Assembly: GCF_002001085.1 (NCBI RefSeq)
Contig: NZ_MUNU01000010.1
Location: 62,001 to 126,000 of the forward strand
DNA length: 64,000 nucleotides
Reading direction: 5' to 3'
From: Rhodanobacter sp. B05
Lineage (GTDB): Bacteria > Pseudomonadota > Gammaproteobacteria > Xanthomonadales > Rhodanobacteraceae
Below, one piece after another: positions 45,032-53,244 of this stretch. The notes beneath the pieces are model-generated. The model was not told where the DNA came from and did no database searches. It saw only the letters and a list, made by a program, of their open reading frames with translations. A program made the position numbers and the translations under genes. The first letter of the stretch is position 1, and every line of letters begins with the position of its first letter.

Positions 45032-46861
45032 ATGGGTGAACTTCTCGCACGCCTGAAGCAGCGCAAGCTAGTGCAATGGGCGCTGGCGTACCTCGCCGCG
45101 GGATGGGCGCTGTTGCAAGCGCTCGGTCTCGCGGTGGACAGCTACGACTGGCCGCACGACATCATGCGCATTGCGTTCGCCGTGATTGCGCTGGGCTTCG
45201 TCATCGCGCTGCTGCTGGCGTGGTACCACGGCGAGCGTGGTGCACAACGCGTCTCCGGCGCGGAATTGCTGCTGATCGCACTGGTATTGGCGATCGGCGG
45301 CGGATTGTTGTGGCGCCATGAACGTGCAGCACCTGCTCAAATCCGTAGCCCCGATGCAGCGCAGCGGAATCCGGGAAGGACCATCCCGGATTCCGTCGCT
45401 GCCGCGACTTCATCCGGGCTACCCATTGCGCCTGTGGCGGCGAGCGCGCCAACCATTCCGATTCCCGCAAAATCCATCGCGGTGTTGCCGTTCGTCAACA
45501 TGAGCGGCGATCCGAAGAACGATTATTTCAGCGACGGTATCACCGAGGAAATCCTGGACGCGCTGGCGCAGGTGCCGGATTTGAAAGTCGCCGCGCGCAC
45601 TTCCGCATTCGCCTTCAAGGGCAAGGCCGAGGACCTGCGCAAGGTCGGGGAGGTGCTGGATGTCGCGACGGTGCTGGAAGGCAGCGTGCAGAAATCCGGC
45701 GACGAGGTGCGCATCACCGCGCAGTTGATCGACACGCGCAGCGGCTATCACCTGTGGTCGGAGAAGTACGATCGCAAACTCACCAGCATCTTCGCGGTCG
45801 AGGATGAAATCTCCAAGGCGATCGCCGACAAGCTGAAAGTGCAACTGGCGGAGGGAAGCGGCTCAACGCTGGTAGCGCAGAAGACGGTCGATCCACGTGG
45901 GCACGATTTCTATTTGCGTGGATTGACCCTGCTGGCCGCGCGCTCGGTGGGCGAAGCGGTTGGCGTTTTCCAGCAGGCTGTCGCGATCGATCCGAACTAT
46001 GCGCAGGCATGGGCGGCATTGGCGGAAGCCCAGGCGCTGCTGCCAGGCTACGGGCCCGCGTCGGCCCAAGTCGCCTACGCGGATTCGCTGGCATCCGCGC
46101 AGCGTGCACTCACGCTGAATCCGGATACCGCGTTGGCTTTTGTCGCGCAAGGCATGGTGTACGGCAACCAGATGCGCTGGGCCGACGCGGATCGCGCCTT
46201 GCGCCGGGCACTGGCGCTCGCTCCCGGCGACGCCGAGGCCCTGAACCAGTACGCACAATTCCTGGACGGCGCGGGCCAGCTCGAACCCGCGCTGGTCGAA
46301 CTGGATCGCGCGCTGCAGCGCGATCCGCTGTCCGGGATCAGCGCCGCGATCCGGGTGCAACTCCGGTTGCGGTTGCATCGCGACGATGCCGCCACTGCCG
46401 CTTCGCAAATCGGGGCGATCGTGGCTGCGCATCCGGAGAGCCTGTTCGTCCACCGCGCCGCGCTGAACATCTATCTTGCCCTTCGGCGTTATCCGGAAGC
46501 GGAGGCCCAGGCTCGCGCGGCGGCTGCACTCGGCGGCACCAATCCGGAAGCCAGGGTGTTGCTGGTCCGGGGTATCGCCGATCCGGCCCAGCGCGCGCGC
46601 GCGGTACAAAGCCTGGAAACTGCATCGGCCAATGCAGAGATTCCTCGCGACGCGATCGTGCATGCCATGTTCCTGATCCAGTTGGGCGAGCGCGATCGCG
46701 CCCTGGATGCGCTGGAAGAATTCGCGGCGCGAGGCAACAGCACGGTTCCGCAATTGCTCTGGATTGAGGCGTTCGATCCCATCCGCAACGATCCGCGCTT
46801 CAAGGCGGTGCTGAAGAAGGTGGGATTGCCTTACGTGCCGCAGGATGCGGCGGCACCATGA
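45032..46861 (+). CDS. Membrane-anchored COG5616/FlgO-like domain TPR protein, paralog 7
   Basis: 609 aa from ATG 45032. It has the class-1 head MGELLARLKQRKLVQWALAY with DSYDWPHDIM, closest to paralog 4. The linker is long and contains a complete translated REP pair (45345-45422; peptide SPDAAQRNPGRTIPDSVAAA). The COG5616 domain, from KSIAVLPFVNMSGDPKNDYF, is nearly identical to paralog 5. So the protein appears mosaic, with a paralog-4-like head and paralog-5-like middle. TPRs follow (RALRRALALAPGDAEALNQY). The end is DPIRNDPRFKAVLKKVGLPY. The stop overlaps paralog 8. Confidence 0.84.
   Translation: MGELLARLKQRKLVQWALAYLAAGWALLQALGLAVDSYDWPHDIMRIAFAVIALGFVIALLLAWYHGERGAQRVSGAELLLIALVLAIGGGLLWRHERAAPAQIRSPDAAQRNPGRTIPDSVAAATSSGLPIAPVAASAPTIPIPAKSIAVLPFVNMSGDPKNDYFSDGITEEILDALAQVPDLKVAARTSAFAFKGKAEDLRKVGEVLDVATVLEGSVQKSGDEVRITAQLIDTRSGYHLWSEKYDRKLTSIFAVEDEISKAIADKLKVQLAEGSGSTLVAQKTVDPRGHDFYLRGLTLLAARSVGEAVGVFQQAVAIDPNYAQAWAALAEAQALLPGYGPASAQVAYADSLASAQRALTLNPDTALAFVAQGMVYGNQMRWADADRALRRALALAPGDAEALNQYAQFLDGAGQLEPALVELDRALQRDPLSGISAAIRVQLRLRLHRDDAATAASQIGAIVAAHPESLFVHRAALNIYLALRRYPEAEAQARAAAALGGTNPEARVLLVRGIADPAQRARAVQSLETASANAEIPRDAIVHAMFLIQLGERDRALDALEEFAARGNSTVPQLLWIEAFDPIRNDPRFKAVLKKVGLPYVPQDAAAP
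45345..45422. repeat. Complete REP pair in the linker of paralog 7
   Basis: GTAGCCCCGATGCAGCGCAG with GGAATCCGGGA on the left is faced by TCCCGGATTCCG and TCATCCGGGCTAC on the right. This makes an inverted pair of REP arms about 78 bp long, fully inside the reading frame. It is the intact version of the arms in paralogs 4 and 5. Confidence 0.75.
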
Positions 46862-48630
46862 GCACAAGGTACTCCTTGTTCGAAGAACTCAAGCGCCGCA
46901 ATGTGCTGCGCGCGGCAGCGTTGTACGCCGGTGCCGTGTGGGCGCTGGCGCAGGGCATTTCGCAGCTCGGGCCGCCGCTTGGCGCGCCGGCATGGATCAC
47001 GCGCTGGTTCGTGATCGCCGCATGCGTTGGCTTTCCGTTCTGGATCGCGTTCGCGTGGTTCTATGAATGGACGCCGCAGGGGCTGAGGCGCGAGAGCGAA
47101 ATCGCGCCGGACGATTCGGTCGCGCATTCGACCGGGCGCAAGCTGGACAAGTGGATCATCGCGGTGCTCGCCGTGGCGGTGGTGCTGCTGCTGACCGATC
47201 GATTCATCTCGCCCAGGGGAACGGGTGGAATCACGGACAAGTCCATCGCGGTATTGCCGCTCAGCAACGAAAGCGGCGAAAGGGACCAGCAGTATTTTTC
47301 GGATGGCCTGTCGGAAGACCTGATCACCGCGTTGTCGCAGTTCGCGGGCCTGAAGGTGATCGCGCGCGATTCATCGTTCAAGTTCCGCAATTCCAGCGAC
47401 GATCCGAAGACCATCGGCGAGAAACTCGGCGTGGCGCATCTGCTGGAAGGCAGCGTGCAACGCGCCGGCGACGTCGTGCGCGTCAGCGCGACCCTGATCA
47501 AAGCCGCCGACGGCACGGCGGTGTGGTCGCAGCACTACGACCGGCCGTACAAGGATCTGTTCGCGCTGCAGGACGACATCACTCAAAAGGTCGCCGCCGC
47601 GCTGAAAGCGAAGTTGCTCGACAACGGCAAGGCGGCACCGCAGGGCGATCGGCCGCCCAGCGGAAGCCTTGATGCATGGAACGCGTATTCGCGCGGACGC
47701 TTCCATGCCGTCCTGATCGATCCGGCAGACGCCCACGAGGCGATCGCGTTTTTCCAACAGGCGACCGCGATCGATCCGCATTACGCACGGGCCTATGCCA
47801 ATCTGGCCTACACGTGGGCGACGCTCGGAGGCACGTTCCTGAGCGGCGAGGAACAGCGGCAAGCCTTCGTCAAGGGCCGGGCCGCGGCCGAGCGGGCATT
47901 GCAACTGGATCCCGACATGGCGATGGCGCACGTGTCGCGCGCGGTGCTGCTGCAGTGGGCGGATTTCGATTGGACCGGGGCGGAGGCCGAATACCGTCGT
48001 GCCGTGGAGCTTGCACCCAATGACAGCCTGCCGCAGTTTGGACTGGGCCTCGTGCTCGGGGCACTCGGAGACCCACGGCGGGCGATCCCATTGATCCGGC
48101 GATCCATCGCGACCGATCCCCGCAGTGGCGCCGCCTGGTATTGGCTGGGCTGGAACCTCGCTGCCGCGGGCCAGCTCGATCAGGCCGAGCTCGCGGCGCG
48201 CAAGGCCATCGAGGTCATGCCGGGCAAATCGTTCCTTCCCGCCGGGCTCGCGCTCATTCAGATCCAGCGCGGCGAAGCCAAGGCCGCGCTGGCCACGGCG
48301 CAACGGGAACCGCCCGGCACATGGCGCGATATCGCGCTGGCCTTCGCCCTGCAAGTCGGCGACGACCGTGCTGCGGCCGATGCGGCGCTGCAGAACCTGA
48401 TCGCAAAGAGCGCTGACGGATCGGCTTACCAGATCGCCGAGGTGTATGGCTTGCGCAAGGACCCGGACAACATGTTCCAGTGGCTGGATCGCGCGTGGGA
48501 TACCCGTGATCCGGGCATCCAGCGATTGCTCACCGATCCGTTCATCCTGCGCTACAAGGATGATCCACGCTTCGCCGCGTTCTGCCGAAAGGTCGGCCTG
48601 CCGGCCACCGGCGCCAAGGCGCTGCCGTAA
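46858..48630 (+). CDS. Membrane-anchored COG5616/FlgO-like domain TPR protein, paralog 8 (class-2 head)
   Basis: 590 aa, ATGA overlap with paralog 7. It has the class-2 head SLFEELKRRNVLRAAALYAG with three TM segments and WTPQGLRRESEIAPDDSVAH. The COG5616 domain runs from DKSIAVLPLSNESGERDQQY with LSEDLITALSQFAGLKVIAR and LLEGSVQRAGDVVRVSATLI. TPRs follow (YRRAVELAPNDSLPQFGLGL). The end is LRYKDDPRFAAFCRKVGLPA. It is the last intact member of the array. The following 278 bp (48631-48908) have no gene. Confidence 0.84.
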   Translation: MSTRYSLFEELKRRNVLRAAALYAGAVWALAQGISQLGPPLGAPAWITRWFVIAACVGFPFWIAFAWFYEWTPQGLRRESEIAPDDSVAHSTGRKLDKWIIAVLAVAVVLLLTDRFISPRGTGGITDKSIAVLPLSNESGERDQQYFSDGLSEDLITALSQFAGLKVIARDSSFKFRNSSDDPKTIGEKLGVAHLLEGSVQRAGDVVRVSATLIKAADGTAVWSQHYDRPYKDLFALQDDITQKVAAALKAKLLDNGKAAPQGDRPPSGSLDAWNAYSRGRFHAVLIDPADAHEAIAFFQQATAIDPHYARAYANLAYTWATLGGTFLSGEEQRQAFVKGRAAAERALQLDPDMAMAHVSRAVLLQWADFDWTGAEAEYRRAVELAPNDSLPQFGLGLVLGALGDPRRAIPLIRRSIATDPRSGAAWYWLGWNLAAAGQLDQAELAARKAIEVMPGKSFLPAGLALIQIQRGEAKAALATAQREPPGTWRDIALAFALQVGDDRAAADAALQNLIAKSADGSAYQIAEVYGLRKDPDNMFQWLDRAWDTRDPGIQRLLTDPFILRYKDDPRFAAFCRKVGLPATGAKALP

Positions 48631-48847
48631 GGCGGAATACGCCCGCCACTGCCGCCGCGCACCCGGTTTCGTTGCCCCGGCGGGATTCGCCTGGTCTTCC
48701 CGCCCGCCGATTGCGCTCTGCATCGGTCATGACGGTGCAAAGGCTTTCCGAAAGTGCGCATTCGCGGCACTTGTGCGGCGGGAATCGCGCCGATAGCGTG
48801 GCGTCGCTGCGGGAGGCGGCCAACCGGCCGCGGCATGGCATCAAGAC

Positions 48848-48862
48848 TGCGCATGATGCGCA
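48848..48862. promoter_or_regulatory. Palindrome upstream of the first cytochrome gene
   Basis: TGCGCAT-G-ATGCGCA is a perfect 15-bp palindrome 47 bp before the cytochrome ATG. It could be an operator. The rest of the 48631-48908 gap has only a weak GGCG/CGCC hairpin after paralog 8 and a GTGGGGA ribosome-binding site before 48909. Confidence 0.35.
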
Positions 48863-48908
48863 CGTCGATTCGGGTAGGGAGTCACTCCTTTTCTGCGGTG
48901 GGGATGTC

Positions 48909-49919
48909 ATGCGTTTCCATTTGAAAGCTCGGGCTGCCGCCTGTGCGGCAGTGTGTGTGTTCGCATGTGTTGCCGGCGCGGCGATCGCCGCAACGGCCGC
49001 GAATGCAGCGGGCGATGATCCATTCCGCGCCGCGGAAGCGTGGGCGTTTCCAGTATTCCCGCCGCCGCCGGATCCGCACGCGCCGAAGCCAAAGTCCGAT
49101 CCGCGCAAGGTCCTGCACGTGACCGGCAGCGCAGTGAATTACACGCAGGCACAGATGGATGGCATCGATGACGCGGACTGGTTTCCGCAGGATCATCCGC
49201 CTGCGCCGCACATCGTGGAGGTGGGTCGCAAGCCGGCCCGACCTTGCGCCGAGTGCCACCTGATCAGCGGCATCGGTGTCCCCGCCACGGCGTCGCTGGA
49301 CGGCCTGCCGAAAGCGTACATCCTGGAACAGGTAGCCGCGTTCCACGCCGGCAAGCGCGGCATCGGTGGCCCCGCGACTGCGCACGACATGATCGATGAA
49401 GCGCGCGCACTGACGCCGGCCGATCTGCAGCAGGCAGCCGACTGTTTCTCGGCGACGAAGTTCGTTCCGCGCGTGCACGTGGTCGAAACGGCGAGCGTGC
49501 CGAAGATGCACTGGAAATATTTCGTGCAGGTGCCGGACGAGGGCGATGCGCGCGGACCCATCGGCGAGCGCATCATCGAAACGCCAGCAAGTTTCAGTGA
49601 CTACTCCCTGTCCGACGATCGCGTCCGCTACCTCGCCTACGTGCCGACGGGCAGCATCTCGCGCGGCGCGGTCATCGCCGCGAACGGCACCGGCGCGGCG
49701 GCATCGTGCGAATCCTGTCACGGCACGAAGCTGCAAGGCGTTGGCGACATTCCGTATCTCGCCGGGCGCTCGCCAACTTACATCGCACGCGAACTGATCC
49801 TGTTCCGGCTGGGACGCCGTACCAATCCCGGCGCGGCGCCGATGCGCGCGGAAGCCGCGCAGTTGACGCTGAATGACATGATCGACGTCGCCGCGTATGC
49901 GGCCTCGCGCAAACCTTGA
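48909..49919 (+). CDS. Periplasmic di-haem c-type cytochrome, copy 1
   Basis: A 336-aa precursor with an Ala-rich signal peptide (about 1-34). It has two haem c motifs: CAECH at about 113-117 and CESCH at about 275. The conserved block DADWFPQDHPPAPHIVEVGRKPARP lies before the first haem. GERIIETPASFSDY precedes the second domain, and the C-terminus has RSPTYIARELILFRLGRRTN. It resembles the cytochrome c subunits that accept electrons from secreted dehydrogenases. The partner enzyme is not identified. It is strongly similar to 51644-52651. Confidence 0.85.
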   Translation: MRFHLKARAAACAAVCVFACVAGAAIAATAANAAGDDPFRAAEAWAFPVFPPPPDPHAPKPKSDPRKVLHVTGSAVNYTQAQMDGIDDADWFPQDHPPAPHIVEVGRKPARPCAECHLISGIGVPATASLDGLPKAYILEQVAAFHAGKRGIGGPATAHDMIDEARALTPADLQQAADCFSATKFVPRVHVVETASVPKMHWKYFVQVPDEGDARGPIGERIIETPASFSDYSLSDDRVRYLAYVPTGSISRGAVIAANGTGAAASCESCHGTKLQGVGDIPYLAGRSPTYIARELILFRLGRRTNPGAAPMRAEAAQLTLNDMIDVAAYAASRKP

Positions 49920-50015
49920 CTTCCAGTAACACGACGCGGGATGCGGCGCTGTATCCACCGTGCAATCGCCTCGGCCTTCTTCGCGACAAATCATCAACAC
50001 ATGGCGGGGTGATCC

Positions 50016-51245
50016 ATGAAGAAAACCATTTCCTGCTGCGCGCTGCTGCTGGCTCTGATCTCCCCTCGGATCGCCGACGCAGCGCCGGGTTCCAGCCACT
50101 ATCTCTTTGTGTGGGCGATGGAAGCCCAACATCCTCATGCCTCGGTGCCGGAGATGACGCCGGCCGACATTCCCGCGCGGCGAAGCGGTCTGGGATTGGG
50201 CAAGGACTTCCTCGCGGTGTTCGACATCCGCCCTGGTCCATCGTTCGGCAAACTCGTGGCGATGCTGCCGGTCGGAGATGCGGCGCAGGCACATCACACG
50301 AACTACGCGGAACCCCCGAACGACATCCTGTACGCCAACGACTGGCTCGGGGATCGCACTTACGTCTTCGACCTTCGCGATCCCGTGCATCCGCGCCTCG
50401 CGCGGAAATTCGGCAGTGTCGGCGCATTCGGTTACCCCCACTCGTTTGTCCATCTCTCCAACGGCAACACACTGGCAACGTTCCAGTATTCCGGCGGGTT
50501 TAACCATGCCGCAGGCGGGTTGGTCGAGTTCGATCCGCAAGGCAAGGTCGTGAAGACCGCTTCGGCAGCCGTGGCCGGGCATCCCGACGTTCGCCCGTAC
50601 AGCTTGGCGGTGGACGAAAAACACGACCGCGTCGTCACCGGCAGCGCGGACATGATGGCTGCGCAGGTCAGCCATGTGGCGCAGGTCTGGCGGCTTTCCG
50701 ATCTGAAGCTGATGCAGACCATGCCGCTGCCGCCGCAACCCGACTGGTATTACGACACGGCTGCGGATTCGTCCGAGCCGCGCCTGCTTGCCGACGGCAA
50801 GACGGTCGTCGTTCCGACCTTCAATTGCGGTCTCTTCCTGGTCCGGAATCTGACGGGCGACCATCCTACGCTGCAGCATGTCTACGACTTCGGCTACCGC
50901 ACATGCGAAGTGCCGGTGGCCGTCGGCAATTTTCTGGTGGAAGCCGCGCAAAGCGGACACGCCATCGTGAGTCTCGACATGCGCGATCCGGAGCATCCGC
51001 GCGAAGTCAGCCGTATCCTGCTGCCGCCGGACGAATATCCGCACTGGCTGGCGCTCGAGCCGGGCGGAGGTCGCTTGGTCGTCACCGGTTACGGTGCGCT
51101 CGATACCAAGGTGCGATTTGCAACGATCGACCGCCAGACGGGCGAACTGAAGCTTGACCCGGCGGTGATCGATTTCACACGCACGTGGCCGGACGGCTGG
51201 CAAGGCAGCGCCATGCCGCACGGCGCCGTATTCAGCAATCCATGA
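50016..51245 (+). CDS. Secreted beta-propeller protein (selenium-binding/LVIVD-like)
   Basis: A 409-aa precursor with signal peptide MKKTISCCALLLALISPRIADA. Repeating propeller blades are visible: DILYANDWLGDRTYVFDLRD, AFGYPHSFVHLSNGNTLATF, YSLAVDEKHDRVVTGSADM and GHAIVSLDMRDPEHPREVSR. The overall pattern resembles SBP56/methanethiol-oxidase and LVIVD-repeat proteins, but the copper/selenium ligands cannot be confirmed by eye. It lies 96 bp after cytochrome copy 1, so it may be the enzyme or binding partner feeding it electrons. Confidence 0.7.
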   Translation: MKKTISCCALLLALISPRIADAAPGSSHYLFVWAMEAQHPHASVPEMTPADIPARRSGLGLGKDFLAVFDIRPGPSFGKLVAMLPVGDAAQAHHTNYAEPPNDILYANDWLGDRTYVFDLRDPVHPRLARKFGSVGAFGYPHSFVHLSNGNTLATFQYSGGFNHAAGGLVEFDPQGKVVKTASAAVAGHPDVRPYSLAVDEKHDRVVTGSADMMAAQVSHVAQVWRLSDLKLMQTMPLPPQPDWYYDTAADSSEPRLLADGKTVVVPTFNCGLFLVRNLTGDHPTLQHVYDFGYRTCEVPVAVGNFLVEAAQSGHAIVSLDMRDPEHPREVSRILLPPDEYPHWLALEPGGGRLVVTGYGALDTKVRFATIDRQTGELKLDPAVIDFTRTWPDGWQGSAMPHGAVFSNP

Positions 51246-51262
51246 GGACGAGGAGAACGCAC

Positions 51263-51535
51263 ATGAAGAAAATCGTTGCGGTTGTGGTGATGGTTTGCAT
51301 GGGCTTGTTTGCGGGAAGTGCCTGCGCGCAACCGGCTTTGTCGGCGGCGGAACAGGCGATCCGGCCGCAGATGGCGAAGATGTTCCAGGCCGCGAACGCG
51401 CACGATACCGATGCGTTCATGGCGACGATGGTGCGCGGTCCGAACCTGGTCTTCGCCATCAACGGCACGGTCATCCATTGTGGGATCCGGGTTTCGACCC
51501 GATCCGCGACGATCCGCGCTTCAAGGCAGTGCTGA
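51263..51535 (+). pseudogene. Truncated NTF2/SnoaL-like secreted protein
   Basis: Residues 1 to about 72 (signal peptide VVMVCMGLFAGSACA, then AANAHDTDAFMATMVRGPNLVFAINGTVIH) match the intact protein at 52675-53145. After TVIH the frame enters the 3' end of a membrane TPR gene in the wrong register, ends RSATIRASRQC and stops. The last 80 residues of the NTF2 fold are missing. The join is at shared TGGGAT bases. AGGAG precedes the start, so a short secreted peptide could still be made. Confidence 0.8.
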
Positions 51536-51582
51536 AGAAGACGGGATTGCCGTACAAGCCGCCGGAAACGGCGGCGCAGTAA
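51475..51582 (+). pseudogene. Orphan C-terminal tail of a lost membrane TPR paralog
   Basis: In frame 1 the bases read GFDPIRDDPRFKAVLKKTGL, then PYKPPETAAQ and a TAA stop. This is the tail shared by array paralogs 4, 5 and 7 (DPIRNDPRFKAVLKKMGLPY). No head or COG5616 domain precedes it. It overlaps the truncated NTF2-like gene in another frame, so a paralog once stood between the two cytochrome units and was deleted. Confidence 0.85.
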
Positions 51583-51643
51583 TCACCTGTGTTTGCAGAC
51601 GACGCGAATCCGAAAACATTCCTTTGTCGATCGGGGTTTTGAT

Positions 51644-52651
51644 GTGCGTACCGAAATTGGGAAATGGACCACCATTTCAGTAGCCGTATCGCTTGTGTTG
51701 CTGGTGACGGGCAGCTCGGTTGTCCTTGCACAGAATGCGCGGACATCGAGGAATGCCGAAATCCGCACCGCGATGACCTGGGCGTTTCCGCTCAATCCGC
51801 CGCCCGACCCGAACACGCCGCCGCCGGATATGCACAAACCGCTGCATGTGCCGGGCAGCACGCGCAGCTACACGCTGGCGCAGTACGACGCCATGTTCGG
51901 TGCACCCGACTGGTTCCCGCAGGATCATCCGCCGATGCCGCGCATCGTGGCCCGCGGCCGCAAGCCGGCGTGGGCCTGCGCGTATTGCCATCTGCCGAAC
52001 GGGCAAGGCCGTCCCGAGAATGCGGCGCTTGCGGGCTTGCCCGCTGCTTACATCATCGAGCAGGTCAAGGCGTTTCGCAGCGGCGAGCGCGCCAGCGGGC
52101 GGGCGGCCACGGCGAAATTCATGCCAGCCGAGGCACGCAACGTCGGCGACGTCGATCTCCGACTCGCCGCGGCCTATTTCTCGAAGCTCGAGTTCAAACC
52201 GTGGACGCGGGTGATCGAATCCCCGACGGTGCCGAAGACGCACATCGCGCACTGGATGCTGGCGGCAGATGCCGGGGGCGCACGCGAGCCGATCGGCGAG
52301 CGCATCATCGAAACCTCTACCGACATGGAACGCACCGAATTGCGCGATACGCGCTTCGGGTTCATCGCGTACGTGCCGCCCGGCAGCATCGCGCGCGGCG
52401 CGGTGATCGCGGCGAAAGGTATCGGCGCCGCGCAAGCCTGCGAATCCTGCCACGGCGCCGATCTGCGAGGCGTCGGCAATATCCCGCCGCTCGCGGGCCG
52501 GTCGCCGACCTATATCGTCCGTGAGCTAATCCTGTTTCAGACTGGCGGCCGTAGCAATGCCGGTGCCGCGCCGATGCAGCGGGAAGCGTTGCACCTGAGC
52601 TTGCGCGACATGATCGCGGTGGCGGCTTATGCCGCCTCGCGCGAGCCCTGA
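51644..52651 (+). CDS. Periplasmic di-haem c-type cytochrome, copy 2
   Basis: 335 aa from GTG 51644 (signal peptide ISVAVSLVLLVTGSSVVLAQ). A TTG at 51593 would give a longer, less natural N-terminus. The haem motifs are CAYCH and CESCH. It shares with copy 1 the blocks APDWFPQDHPPMPRIVARGRKPAWA, EPIGERIIETSTDMERT, YVPPGSIARGAVIAAKG and AGRSPTYIVRELILF. Divergence is moderate, so the duplication is not recent. The following NTF2-like gene starts 23 bp later. Confidence 0.84.
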   Translation: MRTEIGKWTTISVAVSLVLLVTGSSVVLAQNARTSRNAEIRTAMTWAFPLNPPPDPNTPPPDMHKPLHVPGSTRSYTLAQYDAMFGAPDWFPQDHPPMPRIVARGRKPAWACAYCHLPNGQGRPENAALAGLPAAYIIEQVKAFRSGERASGRAATAKFMPAEARNVGDVDLRLAAAYFSKLEFKPWTRVIESPTVPKTHIAHWMLAADAGGAREPIGERIIETSTDMERTELRDTRFGFIAYVPPGSIARGAVIAAKGIGAAQACESCHGADLRGVGNIPPLAGRSPTYIVRELILFQTGGRSNAGAAPMQREALHLSLRDMIAVAAYAASREP

Positions 52652-52674
52652 GGCTCGAATCGAGGAGAACTCGC

Positions 52675-53145
52675 ATGAAACGGTTTTGCCTGGTGGTTGT
52701 GATGCTTTGCATGGGCCTTTTCGCGGGCATCGCTTGCGCGCAATCCGCATCGTTGTCGGCGCAGCAGCAGATCGAAGCTGTCGAGGCCAACATGGGGCGC
52801 GCAGCGAAAGCACATGACGCCAAGCGTTTCATGGCGGCCTTCCAACACGGCCCGGAATTGGCTTTCGCGTTCAACGGCAGGGTCATCCATGGCTGGGATG
52901 CATTGTATGCGCAGCAGTTGAAGTGGTGGCGCGGCGGCAAATCCGACGTGGTTTACAGGCCGACTACCGCGACCGAGTTCTTGCAACTTGCGCCCGATGC
53001 ATGGGTGACCACCGCGACCCTGTCCTCGCGGCGGACCGGTCCTGACGGGAAGCCGGCGGTCGGAACCTTTACGGTCACCAGCATCTGGCGGAAATTCGCA
53101 GATGGCTGGCGCATCGTGTACGGCCACGAATCCTGGGTGCGCTAG
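52675..53145 (+). CDS. Secreted NTF2/SnoaL-like (DUF4440-type) protein
   Basis: A 156-aa precursor with signal peptide LVVVMLCMGLFAGIACA. The mature part has the alpha+beta cone pattern: RAAKAHDAKRFMAAFQHGPELAFAFNGRVIHGWDAL, then GTFTVTSIWRKFADGWRIVYGHESWV at the C-terminus, where the W-R-I-V-x-x-H-x-S ending is typical of DUF4440. Activity is unknown. It is preceded by GAGGAG and follows cytochrome copy 2. A broken paralog follows the beta-propeller gene. Confidence 0.78.
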   Translation: MKRFCLVVVMLCMGLFAGIACAQSASLSAQQQIEAVEANMGRAAKAHDAKRFMAAFQHGPELAFAFNGRVIHGWDALYAQQLKWWRGGKSDVVYRPTTATEFLQLAPDAWVTTATLSSRRTGPDGKPAVGTFTVTSIWRKFADGWRIVYGHESWVR

Positions 53146-53244
53146 CCTCGGCAGATTCCTGGCGAACCGGACTGTGCGTGAATGCATCACTGCCAATAGA
53201 GCGAAACACAGATGCGGAAAAATCTACTTCTGCCCACTTTCATT

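Noticed and set aside
31473-53244. Possible integrase, transposase or toxin-antitoxin gene inside the putative island
   Set aside because: All sizeable frames belong to the TPR array, cytochromes, propeller or NTF2-like proteins. No recombinase motifs or tRNA were seen.
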